From Streptomyces sp. NBC_00820 (GTDB taxonomy: Bacteria; Actinomycetota; Actinomycetes; Streptomycetales; Streptomycetaceae): DNA of 64,000 bases. Below are positions 9,015 to 16,420 of this stretch, piece by piece. Within the stretch, counting starts at the first letter, position 1; every line of letters begins with the position of its first letter. A program made the translations under genes and the position numbers. The DNA lies in NCBI RefSeq assembly GCF_036347055.1, contig NZ_CP108882.1:7862001-7926000 (forward strand), given 5' to 3'. Below the pieces are notes generated by a model. The model was given only the letters and a program-made list of their open reading frames with translations, was not told the DNA's origin and did no database searches.

Positions 9015-9414
9015 GAGGAAGTGCTGCCCTGCACGCGACGAGATCCACCCAGCCCGCCAAGAGCCATCAGAAACGACCTGGCCCGAGGGGGCATCCGCAG
9101 TCGGTCGCCGGCTTGCCCGGGTGCGGCGGGGACGGCTTCGGCCCTGTTCCCCGCTGGGCGTCCCAAGTCGAAGCCATGAGCGAGATCTCGACGAGCCACG
9201 GACGCACCCTGGCTCAGGGCGCATTGGTCCGCCTGTGGGTGCGAAGCCCGCGAGCCCTGCTGATCCCCGGCTTCCGCTCCGTCGCACAGGCCGGGACAGC
9301 ACGGGCGCGATCGCCGAAGGTCTCCTTACCAGCGCTCAGTTGACCGAGACCGACATGCGGTTCGGACGCTGAAGTCCGCACACCGCAGGTCAGGTCGTCT
9401 GGACGAGGGCCGCC
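9015..9414. other. No gene seen
   Basis: Degenerate sequence between the IS5 remnant and the next fragment; only arginine-rich shadow frames on both strands. Confidence 0.5.
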
Positions 9415-9735
9415 GCTACCCGCCCCCTCCAGCGACAAGGCGGGTAACACCTCGGCCGCCACCGCCCACACCTTCCACGTGGGCGACGCCGGGCTCACCG
9501 CGCCCCTTCAACGGCGAGGAGATCGGCCACGCCGTCACCCTGACCGCGGCCGGCCCCGCCGACCTCACCGGGGCCACCTTCCAGTACCGGCACGGCGACA
9601 GCGACGACTGGTCGGACATCCCCGCGTCCGCCGTCACCCGCACCTCGGACGGCAGCGCGATCCACTGGCCGGTCGCCGTGACCGACGGCGAATCGCCTGA
9701 CCCGACCTGGACCCGCCGGAGCTCGCGACGGTACG
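9415..9735 (+). pseudogene. Fragment of a large secreted beta-domain protein
   Basis: Reads SSDKAGNTSAATAHTFHVGD, then shifts frame near 9505 and continues FNGEEIGHAVTLTAAGPADL, GATFQYRHGDSDDWSDIPAS. This is the style of Ig-like/LamG-type repeats of large Streptomyces extracellular or RHS-like proteins. No signal peptide or start is present and the fragment ends abruptly against the dehydrogenase gene. Family assignment is approximate. Confidence 0.5.
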
Positions 9736-10695
9736 TCAGCCGAGGACCCGGGTCGGGTCGCCGTCGAGGTAGGCCTGGACGTCCTCCACGGCCTGGCCGT
9801 AGTAGCGCTCGTAGTTGGCGCGGGACACATAGCCCAGGTGCGGGGTGGCGAGCAGGCGCGGCGCGGAGCGCATCGGGTGGTCGGCGGGCAGGGGTTCGAC
9901 GTCGAAGACATCGAGGCCGGCGCCGGCGATGCGGCCCTCGTGCAGCGCGCTGAGCAGCGCGTCCTGGTCGACGATCGCGGCCCGCGATGTGTTGACCAGA
10001 TATGCGGTCGGCTTGAGCAGGGCGAGTTCAGCGGACCCGAGCAGACACCGGGTGCGGTCGCTCAGCCTGAGGTGGACGGAGACGAAGTCGCTGTTCGCGA
10101 GCAGCTCCTCCATGGAGGGGGCCAGGAACACGCCGGCCTCGTCGGCGCGCTCCTTGGTGAGGTTCTGACTCCAGGCGGTGACCTCCATGCCGAAGGCGAG
10201 CCCGACCCGGGCCACCAGGGCGCCGATCCTGCCCAGGCCCAGCAGCCCGAGCGTGCGGCCGTGCAGGTCGGCACCGACGGTGGACTGCCAGGGGCCGCCG
10301 GCGCGCAGCGCGTCGTTCTCCTGGACGACGCCGCGGGACAGGCCGAGGAGCAGGGCCCAGGTGAGCTCGACCGGCGGCGTGGAGGAACTCTGGGTCCCGC
10401 ACACGGTGACGCCGTTCGCCCGCGCGGCCGCGTAGTCGATCGACGAGTTGCGCATGCCGGAGGCGATCAGCAGCCTCAGGCGCGGCAGCCGGTCCAGCAG
10501 GGAGGCCGGGAACGGCACCCGCTCGCGCAGGGTGACCACGCAGTCGAAGTCGGCGACAGCCGCGACGAGGTCGTCCTCGGTGGCGAAGTGCTCGGTGAAG
10601 GTGACGACCTCGACGCGGTCGCCCAGTGCCGACCAGTCGCCGAACGTGGTCGCCACGTCCTGGAAGTCGTCGAGTACGGCGCAGCGGAATTGCAT
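9736..10695 (-). CDS. D-2-hydroxyacid dehydrogenase, NAD-dependent
   Basis: A 319-residue member of the D-isomer-specific 2-hydroxyacid dehydrogenases, which reduce 2-oxoacids with NAD(P)H. The Rossmann motif GLLGLGRIGALVARVGLAFG is near residue 150. The catalytic set is visible as Arg in VNTSRAAIVD, Glu in LDVFDVEPLP and His in ATPHLGYVS. ATG at 10695 has GGGAG seven bases upstream. The start lies only a base or two after the stop of the upstream epimerase remnant (TGA-C-ATG arrangement), so the two once formed an operon. The closest style is phosphoglycerate-dehydrogenase-like enzymes of unknown substrate. Intact. Confidence 0.9.
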   Translation of the reverse strand: MQFRCAVLDDFQDVATTFGDWSALGDRVEVVTFTEHFATEDDLVAAVADFDCVVTLRERVPFPASLLDRLPRLRLLIASGMRNSSIDYAAARANGVTVCGTQSSSTPPVELTWALLLGLSRGVVQENDALRAGGPWQSTVGADLHGRTLGLLGLGRIGALVARVGLAFGMEVTAWSQNLTKERADEAGVFLAPSMEELLANSDFVSVHLRLSDRTRCLLGSAELALLKPTAYLVNTSRAAIVDQDALLSALHEGRIAGAGLDVFDVEPLPADHPMRSAPRLLATPHLGYVSRANYERYYGQAVEDVQAYLDGDPTRVLG

Positions 10696-10696
10696 G

Positions 10697-11160
10697 TCAT
10701 TTCTCCCAGAGGTCCTGGCTGTGGGTGCACGGGCGGCAGCTCAGTCCGGGGTCGCCCGGCAGCGCGATCCTGCCCCGGTCGAGCACGGTGCCGGAGAACG
10801 GGTCGTCGTCGAGGCCGAGATGGCCGTCGAGATCCGGCCAGTCGGCCAGTCGGCCAGCGGAGCCAGTTGGGCCATCGCGGTCACACCGAGGGAGCTCTCG
10901 GTCTTGCCGCCGAGCATCACACCGAGCGCAGCAGCCCCGCGCGGCTGCCGTCGTCGTCCGGCGTCAGCTTCAGCTCAGGCTCGGCCAGTCGGCCAGCTCC
11001 CGTGCGCTGCACAGCAGTTCGGCCTCGTCGCCGGCGCCCAGGGAGAGCCCGGTCGGGGCGAGCGGGAGTCCGGCGAGGCCCAGCAGCCGGTGCAGGGGCA
11101 CCCCCGCGGCCTTGCCGAGTAGGTCGTAGAGGGCCAGGTCGACGGCCGCGGCCACGGCTC
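10697..11160 (-). pseudogene. Dipeptide epimerase (enolase superfamily), internally deleted
   Basis: Read from 11160 down: AVAAAVDLALYDLLGKAAGV and PLHRLLGLAGLPL (capping domain of the muconate-lactonizing branch), then SLGAGDEAELL, a frame change, LKLKLTPDDD-like sequence, and after a large deletion of the barrel the C-terminal ML-GKTESSLGVTAMAQLA and DLDGHLGLDDDPF. Catalytic lysines and the metal-binding Asp/Glu residues of the barrel are missing. The N-terminus is replaced by the ku fragment. It probably once supplied substrate or shared a pathway with the dehydrogenase downstream. Confidence 0.8.
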
Positions 11161-11504
11161 CTGCTCCGGTCCATCTGAACGAAGGCGAGGTCGACCAGGC
11201 TGTGGCTCTGATCGAGGTCATGACCCGCGACGACCTCACCGGCCCGGAGTTCACCGACGGCTACACCGAGGCCCTGCGCAGGGTGATCGAGACAAAGCAC
11301 GAAGGCCACCATCTGCCGGAGGCCCCCCAGGCGACGGCCCGGCCGGGACGCCGGTGGACCTGATGACCGCCCTGCAGGATTCCGTGGACAAGGCCCGGGC
11401 CGCACGTGTGGACGCGCAGGGGACATCGCCAACGACGCGCGAGACCAGGACGAAGACGAAGGCACCCGCCCCGACGGCGAGGGTGGCCGGCTGGAAGGGC
11501 GGGC
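11160..11504 (+). repeat. 345-bp inverted duplication, copy 1
   Basis: Apart from one or two substitutions this stretch is the reverse complement of 20214-20558. The two arms enclose about 8.7 kb, including IS982- and IS701-type elements. Confidence 0.95.
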
Positions 11505-11525
11505 GGCGCGGTGCGACGACACGCT
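11160..11525 (+). pseudogene. ku: Ku C-terminal fragment (duplicate copy)
   Basis: Encodes LNEGEVDQAVALIEVMTRDD, LTGPEFTDGYTEALRRVIET and, after a frame change, VDLMTALQDSVDKARAARVD, the C-terminal region of actinobacterial Ku used in non-homologous end joining, followed by the Lys/Thr-rich tail. It starts abruptly against the epimerase remnant and ends at an IS982-type terminal repeat. Nearly identical to the tail of the ku pseudogene at 20.2-20.6 kb, inverted. Confidence 0.85.
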
Positions 11526-11530
11526 GGCCT

Positions 11531-13051
11531 CTAGATGATCAATTCCGAGGGATGCTTGCGGAGGGTGTGGGGTGGGCGGCGGCCGAAGCCACCGTGAGAC
11601 GGTCAGGCGGCGGGCTGCCGTCCTGGTTGTCGTGGTGGCAGCGGGCGGTCAGGCGTCGGGGTCGACTTCGGGGTGCGTGAACCGCACGGGCTTGCCCAGC
11701 GACCGGGCGTAGGCGATTTCGGCTCGGGTGCTGTCTCCGATGTAGTCGCCGACTATGAGCACCTCATCTGCGAGCCGGATCTTCGCCCGGTGCAGGTAGT
11801 CGAGTCGAACCTTCAGCGCCTCGGCCTCGGCCTCGACAGGGTCGGACCAAAGTTCGTGCGGCGACTTCATGTCGCAGCCCGGTTTGACGACAATCTTTCC
11901 GGCTTTGGTCTCCCGCAGATCTGCCTCGTTCATCTCGGTCATGAAGCGGGTGGAGCCGCAGATCACGACGATACGCGGGAGGCTCAACAGCTTCTTCGCG
12001 TCGGCGAGCTTCTCCTCGGGGGTGAGCAGTTGCGGGTATGACACCGGTTCCTCCTGGTGGTGTGGTCCAAGGGGTTCCTGCGGAGACGAGAACGAGGGTG
12101 TCCAAGATCGTTTTGCGACGAACGACGTGGACACCCTCGCGACAGCACCCTATGCGACGACCGACGACATGCTGAAGGAACATCCCGACCTGGCGCCGTG
12201 GCGCCCGCCGGTCGCCATTACGCCCCGCCTGAGCGATGCCGAACTGGTCACCCTCGCCACGATGCAGGCCATACTCGGCTACACCTCCGAGGCCAAGTGG
12301 CTCCCCCATGCCCGTGCCCACCTGCTCCACCTCTTCCCCTACCTGCCCCAGCAGCCCGGCTACAACAAGCGGCTACGCAAAGGCCGCCGGTCTGATGCGA
12401 AGCGTCAACCGGATCCTGGCCACCACCACCTCGGTGTGGAGCGACGACGTATGGGTCGTGGACTCCACCCCGGTGGAATGCGGCCGCTCCCGCGAGACCG
12501 TCAAACGCTCCGGCCTGGCAGGTTGGGCCGAATACGGCTACTGCGCCAGCCACAGGCGCTTCTTCCGGGGCCTGCGCCTGCACCTGGTCTGCACCCTTCA
12601 GGACCTGCCCATCGCCTTCGCCCTGACCGGAGCCAAGGCCGACGAACGCGAGACCCTCCTCGACCTCCTGGCAGCCGAATACGAGCTTCTGCGAGAGCGC
12701 CCCCGACAGACTCTCATCGGCGACAAGAACTACTTCGGCCGTGGTTTCGAACGCGAACTGTCCGAGCATGGAGTCCAGTTGCCGCGGCCTGCCCGTAAAG
12801 GTGAACGGGAACGGCCTGGCGCAGCCCTGTTCAAGCCGTTGCGACAGGTCATCGAATCGATCAACGAGACCTTGAAGGGACAGCTTGGCCTCGAACGACA
12901 CCGAGGGCGCACACCCGGAGGGGTCATAGCCCGCGTCATGCAACGCATCCTCGCGCTGACCGCCGCGATCTGGCACAGCGACGCCACCGGACAAACCGTC
13001 CTACGCTCACTGATCGCCTACGATCACTGGCCCCTTGGAATAGATCATCTA
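11531..13051 (+). mobile_element. IS982-type element with possible passenger gene
   Basis: The left end reads CTAGATGATCAATTCCGAGG (from 11531) and the reverse complement of the right end (ending 13051) reads CTAGATGATCTATTCCAAGG; two mismatches in 21 bp. Between them lie a minus-strand deoxyribosyltransferase-like gene and a plus-strand IS982-type transposase. At 1.52 kb it is longer than the usual 1 kb. No target duplication was recognised. The alternative is that the left repeat belongs to a second, otherwise deleted copy. A 9-bp pair TCCAAGGGG/CCCCTTGGA at 12066 and 13031 is an alternative, weaker left end. Confidence 0.55.
11649..12044 (-). CDS. Nucleoside 2-deoxyribosyltransferase-like protein
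   Basis: A 131-residue protein starting VSYPQLLTPEEKLADAKKLL. GTG at 12044 is fixed by AGGAGGA seven bases upstream; longer frames have no RBS. IVVICGSTRFM and the closing LADEVLIVGDYIGDSTRAEI with AYARSLGKPVRF have the layout of the small nucleoside-deoxyribosyltransferase / DUF4406 Rossmann-like fold, which binds nucleosides or nucleotides and is common in phages and mobile DNA. The catalytic Glu candidate lies in TRAEIAYA. Oriented against the neighbouring transposase and inside the same pair of terminal repeats. Confidence 0.8.
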   Translation of the reverse strand: MSYPQLLTPEEKLADAKKLLSLPRIVVICGSTRFMTEMNEADLRETKAGKIVVKPGCDMKSPHELWSDPVEAEAEALKVRLDYLHRAKIRLADEVLIVGDYIGDSTRAEIAYARSLGKPVRFTHPEVDPDA

Positions 13052-13063
13052 GGGTGGCGGTAG
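12127..13063 (+). pseudogene. IS982-family transposase, frameshifted
   Basis: N-terminus from GTG 12127: VDTLATAPYATTDDMLKEHP, ELVTLATMQAILGYTSEAKW, LPQQPGYNKRLRK. An extra A in the run at 12379-12381 shifts the frame; the catalytic domain follows as WVVDSTPVECGRSRETVKRS, GWAEYGYCASHRRFF, FALTGAKADERETLLDLLA, LIGDKNYFG, ESINETLKGQLGLERH. The DDE residues are the Asp of VVDS, the Asp of GDKNY and the Glu of ESIN. A single base prevents a full-length protein unless ribosomes slip on AAAGG. A sequencing error cannot be excluded. Confidence 0.88.
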
Positions 13064-13320
13064 CCGGCGGCGACGCGCTCGCCGCTGACCCAGCCGTGGC
13101 GGCCGGTGTGCGGGCCAGACACCACCTGCCCGTACGCCCACCAATCCGGGTCACGGCCGGTTACACCCCAACACTCGGCGTAGAAGTCGGTGTTCTTCGC
13201 CAGGTCGAACAGGACGCGGTGCCCTGTGCCTTTCCCCTCGCGTACGTGCACGGTGCGGGCCGTGGTGTGCAGCGGCGTCCAGGCCGCCTTGGCGTTGTAG
13301 GTGCGGGGGTTGGTCGGCCA
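13052..13320 (-). pseudogene. SH3-like domain protein, truncated fragment
   Basis: The minus frame reads KPWPTNPRTYNAKAAWTPLH, TVHVREGKGTGHRVLFDLAK, then WWAYGQVVSGPHTGRHGWVS, a bacterial SH3-like fold typical of the ends of secreted or cell-wall proteins. It has no start and its stop codon (TGA at about 13045) is supplied by the end of the IS982-type element, so the true C-terminus was cut off. The parent family is not identified. Confidence 0.55.
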
Positions 13321-13350
13321 CGGCTTGAGTGAGGGCGGGGCGGATACGGC

Positions 13351-13386
13351 AGTGGCCCCCCGACCGGATTCGGTCGGGGGGCCACT
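13351..13386 (-). terminator. Strong hairpin terminator
   Basis: A perfect 16-bp stem (AGTGGCCCCCCGACCG) with a GATT loop follows the stop of the SLT gene by about 35 bases. No U-run, as usual in Streptomyces. Confidence 0.85.
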
Positions 13387-13420
13387 GGCGCTGCCGCTGC
13401 GTGTGTGGCGGGGCGGTAGG

Positions 13421-13939
13421 TCAGTATGCGGAGTTGACGTTGTCGATCGAGCCGTAGCGGTGTGCGGCGTAGTTGGCGGCCGCGGTGATGTTCGCCACCG
13501 GGTCGGTCACGCTGTGCGCGGTGCCGGCCACGTGGTAGGTGTTGAACGTCGGGTCGATCACCTGCAGGAGGCCCTTGGAGGGGATGCCCTTCTGCGCGTT
13601 GACGTCCCAGTTGTTCTGGGCGTTGGGGTTGCCGCTGGACTCGCGCATGATGTTGCGGTGCAGGCCCTCGTAGCTGCCGGGGATGCCCTTGGCCTTCATG
13701 ATGGCGAGGGACTGCTTGATCCAGCTGTCCAGGTTCCCCGAGGCACCCGCGCTCTTGGAGGCGGTGTGCGTGTGGTGGGAGACGGCCGTGACCGGGTGGG
13801 TGGTCTGCGGCGCCGGGGCGGCGAACGCGGACGTCGGCATCAGCGTCACAGCGGCAGCCGCGGCACCGGTGGCCACAAGGCCGGTCAGGGTGAGGTTACG
13901 CAGGCGGGCAGTACGGCGGGTAGCAAAGATCGCAGTCAA
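13421..13939 (-). CDS. Secreted SLT transglycosylase
   Basis: A 172-residue protein with an export signal: positive start (ATRRTARLRN), hydrophobic core LTLTGLVATGAAAAAVTLMP and cleavage near AFA-AP at about residue 37. After a Thr/His/Ser-rich linker the C-terminal 110 residues are a transglycosylase SLT domain with catalytic Glu in NIMRESSGNPNAQNNWD and the GLLQVIDPTFNTY and AAHRYGSID motifs. It cleaves the glycan strands of peptidoglycan outside the cell. TTG at 13939 is chosen for the GGAGAG eight bases upstream. A structured leader precedes it and a strong terminator follows. Intact. Confidence 0.9.
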   Translation of the reverse strand: MTAIFATRRTARLRNLTLTGLVATGAAAAAVTLMPTSAFAAPAPQTTHPVTAVSHHTHTASKSAGASGNLDSWIKQSLAIMKAKGIPGSYEGLHRNIMRESSGNPNAQNNWDVNAQKGIPSKGLLQVIDPTFNTYHVAGTAHSVTDPVANITAAANYAAHRYGSIDNVNSAY

Positions 13940-13974
13940 AAGGGGGTCTCTCCAGAGGACGTCGTTGAGGCACC

Positions 13975-14105
13975 GGCCCGAATTCGGTCGCGGCCTGTAG
14001 GGCGTCGGGGCGAGGCCCCGCAGCTGCCGGGCAGATAAGAAGCGGACCCACCCGGTGATCAACACCCGGTCCCGGTCCGCTGCTCCCGGCAACGACCTCC
14101 ATGAT
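13975..14105 (-). promoter_or_regulatory. Candidate c-di-AMP (ydaO/yuaA) riboswitch
   Basis: On the minus strand the leader of the SLT gene folds into nested helices: TTGCCGGG pairs with CCCGGCAG, GCGGACC pairs with GGTCCGC, and ACCGGGTG pairs with CACCGGGT inside. A further CGGGGCCTCGCCCCG hairpin follows before the start. In actinobacteria, ydaO-class riboswitches that bind c-di-AMP precede genes for cell-wall hydrolases such as rpf and SLT proteins. The gene context and the nested architecture fit; the consensus was recalled, not aligned. Confidence 0.55.
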
Positions 14106-14109
14106 TAAC

Positions 14110-14464
14110 GGCGGACAATTCCCCACGCAACCATGTGACCTACTACCTCACTACGCAGAAATGTCCCGAATGTCCCGTTTTGACGTTTGCGGTGCTGCTC
14201 AGAGGGAAGCCCCGCTACGACCCTCGATAGGACGTGACCCACCCCCTATGAGCACCATCACCCCCCACCCCCCAACCAACCCCCACCACACCGGCCAACC
14301 ACACCCCGCCACAGCCCACCACGCTGCTGTCCGCTCCTGGCTGGTGCTGTGGTTGTGCGCGCCAAGGCCGAAGAGGCCGGCCCAAGGCCGCCAGGCAGGG
14401 CAACCCGGCCCGGAGCGGCATGCAGGACAAGGCCTGAGGCGGGAGATCAGGTCCTGCGGGACCG
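14110..14464. other. No gene seen
   Basis: Includes a C-rich stretch around 14250-14310 and no supported frame; the upstream promoter of the SLT gene should lie in its first part. Confidence 0.5.
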
Positions 14465-14575
14465 GCGCCCCCGGGTCGCGAGTGGGCACCGGGGTGCCGT
14501 CGACGATCAGCGCGGTGTTCTTGGCGGAACCGCTTGCGGGGCCGGAGCGCGAGCACCGGTCCGATCAGTAGAACG
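14465..14575 (-). pseudogene. IS5-type (DDE_Tnp_4) transposase scrap
   Basis: About 35 codons on the minus strand read PVLALRPRKRF, then in a neighbouring frame NTALIVDGTPVPTRDPG, the segment around the first catalytic Asp of the same transposase type found at 18.6-19.2 kb. Everything else is missing. Confidence 0.55.
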
Positions 14576-14676
14576 GGGAGGAAGCTGCGGCCTCGACGGC
14601 TCCCGTGGGGCCGGTCACTTTGTCGGAGGTTTGCCGCTGCCGCCCTCCTGTGAAGCGGGGGTGCCCGGCTCCTCCA

Positions 14677-16290
14677 CTAACTTGATCTTTAACCTGTGCG
14701 GCGTGGTCGTGGGGTGGTTAACTTCTTCGTTTGCCGTTTCGCTGGCTGTGTTTTGCGGGGTGTGTGCACGTCGTGGCGGGGTGTGGGCCGGGTGTTCTTT
14801 CGGCCCGGTGGTCGTCCGGGACCGGGTCGGGAGGATTTCGGTGCTTGGGCTGGGCAGGCGGCTTGTGGGCGGATGTGCCGGAAGTCGCGGCGGACGCGGG
14901 CGGGTGTGAGTCGGTCTGGAGAACTGGGTTTCTCCCAGGGACGACGCAGGTCGGCTGCGAGCGGGCGAGCGAGACGGAGTTGCGCGTAGGCGGCGAGGAT
15001 CAACCAGGTCCATCGGTCCGCCGCCTCGGGGGTGCGGATCTTCGGACAGGTCCAGCCGAGAGTCTGCTTGAACAGGCGGAACGTGTGCTCGATATCGAAT
15101 CGCCGCAGGTAGGTCTGCCAGAGACGGTCGGTGTCCGCCGGGGTGGCGTCGGTGCCTGACCACCAGAGCCAGACCGGCTTGGGAGTTGCGCCGCTGGGCA
15201 GTTGGTCGATGTCCAGGCGGATCACGCTGCCCTCGACGATGGGGAGCGTGCCGTCGGCTGCGGCCCAGGAGGAACGGTGAGTCAGCTTGGGGTGCAGTCG
15301 GTCCCAGGAGCGGGCGGTGGCCTGGCCGTAGAGGCGTGTGTCGGTGACGGTTTTGGTGTCCGGGGTGCCCCAGGTGTCGGGCTGGCCGAAGACGAACTCG
15401 CTGCCGTGTCGGGGCGGGCGGCCCAGGATGTGAGGCTGGCGCTGCGGGACGGCCCGGCGCAGAACCCGGTCCGAGCGCATCCGGGCCAGCACCTGGACCG
15501 GCAGGTCTCTCAGCAGGAAGGCCAGGCGGGGCGCGTCGTATCCGGCGTCCGCGACGATGAGGATGTCCGGCGAGCCCGCGTGCCACTGCCCGGCTGTGAT
15601 CAGTCGCTGGACCAGGTCACGCAGTTGTCGGGCGGTGACGGTGGCGGTGTCGTCGCCGGGTGCCAGTCGCAACGCGTCCAGGGGTGCAGTCCATGAGCTG
15701 CGGCCGGGCTCGAGCGCGCAGATGATCGAGTACGGCCAGCCGGGGATCGGGATGTGCTGGTCCTTGCCCCGGCCATAGGTGTGACACAGGATCCGCTGCG
15801 GTGAGGTGTGGGCATCGGGCCGCAGCCAGCAGGTGACATCGACAGCCAGGACGAGCCGGCCGTCGGCAGCACGCGGCAGCGGCACCGCGGCCAGCGCCTG
15901 CCGCAGCCGGTCGGCATCGATGCCTCCCCGGGAAACTGCTGCATAGAGCCCTCCGTGTCCGCGGCGGTGTTCGCCCACCAGTGACAGCTCGGCCAGCGAC
16001 CTCACCGGTCCGTCACCGCACAGAACAGCGTCGGCCAGCTCGAACAGCGCATCCGAACGAGCGGTCAGGCAGGAGTAGAACTCGCCCCGGAAGCATGACA
16101 GTTGCGTCAGCGGTTCTTGTCGGGCACCACGATGCAGCAGACTCATCTTCACGGCCTTCGTGCTGGACGTGTGTGTTCCTTGGTCGGAGCACATGTTCAG
16201 ACGAAGGCCGCTTTGACGTACGGCGATTACCGGACCGAGTGATCAAGTTCGACGCGCCATTCGACGCGGCACGTTAAAGATCAAGCTAAA
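14677..16290. mobile_element. Complete IS701-type element with CTAA target duplication
   Basis: The element 14681-16286 (1606 bp) has inverted ends beginning CTTGATCTTTAAC (13 identical bases, then partial match). CTAA flanks it on both sides (14677-14680 and 16287-16290), agreeing with the 4-bp YTAR target duplication known for IS701. It carries one transposase gene. Ends, duplication and frame are all intact, so this is a recent insertion. Confidence 0.88.
14689..16146 (-). CDS. IS701-type transposase
   Basis: About 485 residues from the ATG at 16146 (MSLLHRGARQEPLTQLSCFR); a start at 16194 would add 16 residues. DDE catalytic core: LVLAVDVTCWLRPDAHTS (first Asp), ILIVADAGYDAPRLAFLLRD (second Asp), and RRFDIEHTFRLFKQTLGW (Glu). 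The C-terminal part is basic and proline-rich. It catalyses cut-and-paste of its own element. The stop TAA lies inside the left terminal repeat. No lesion is visible. Confidence 0.93.
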   Translation of the reverse strand: MSLLHRGARQEPLTQLSCFRGEFYSCLTARSDALFELADAVLCGDGPVRSLAELSLVGEHRRGHGGLYAAVSRGGIDADRLRQALAAVPLPRAADGRLVLAVDVTCWLRPDAHTSPQRILCHTYGRGKDQHIPIPGWPYSIICALEPGRSSWTAPLDALRLAPGDDTATVTARQLRDLVQRLITAGQWHAGSPDILIVADAGYDAPRLAFLLRDLPVQVLARMRSDRVLRRAVPQRQPHILGRPPRHGSEFVFGQPDTWGTPDTKTVTDTRLYGQATARSWDRLHPKLTHRSSWAAADGTLPIVEGSVIRLDIDQLPSGATPKPVWLWWSGTDATPADTDRLWQTYLRRFDIEHTFRLFKQTLGWTCPKIRTPEAADRWTWLILAAYAQLRLARPLAADLRRPWEKPSSPDRLTPARVRRDFRHIRPQAACPAQAPKSSRPGPGRPPGRKNTRPTPRHDVHTPRKTQPAKRQTKKLTTPRPRRTG

Positions 16291-16380
16291 GGCTGTCCCG
16301 TAATCCAACAGTGGCCTTCGCCCGGGCTCTTCTCGTGGCGTGCAGTCGGGTCAGGTTGCCCGGCCGTCCCACATCAGTGC

Positions 16381-16412
16381 TGGGGAGACCGCTTCCGTGG
16401 GCGCTCTCCCCA
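16381..16412 (-). terminator. Hairpin after MFS gene
   Basis: TGGGGAGA and TCTCCCCA form an 8-bp stem with a 16-nt loop just downstream of the stop codon at 16421. Confidence 0.55.
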
Positions 16413-16420
16413 TCTGTGTT

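Noticed and set aside
9838..11178. 446-codon + frame opposite the D-2-hydroxyacid dehydrogenase
   Set aside because: Shadow of the dehydrogenase and epimerase remnant, Gln/Glu/Gly-rich.
12066..13039. TCCAAGGGG/CCCCTTGGA as ends of the IS982 element
   Set aside because: Only 9 bp match, whereas 11531/13051 match over 21 bp with two differences; kept as an alternative only.
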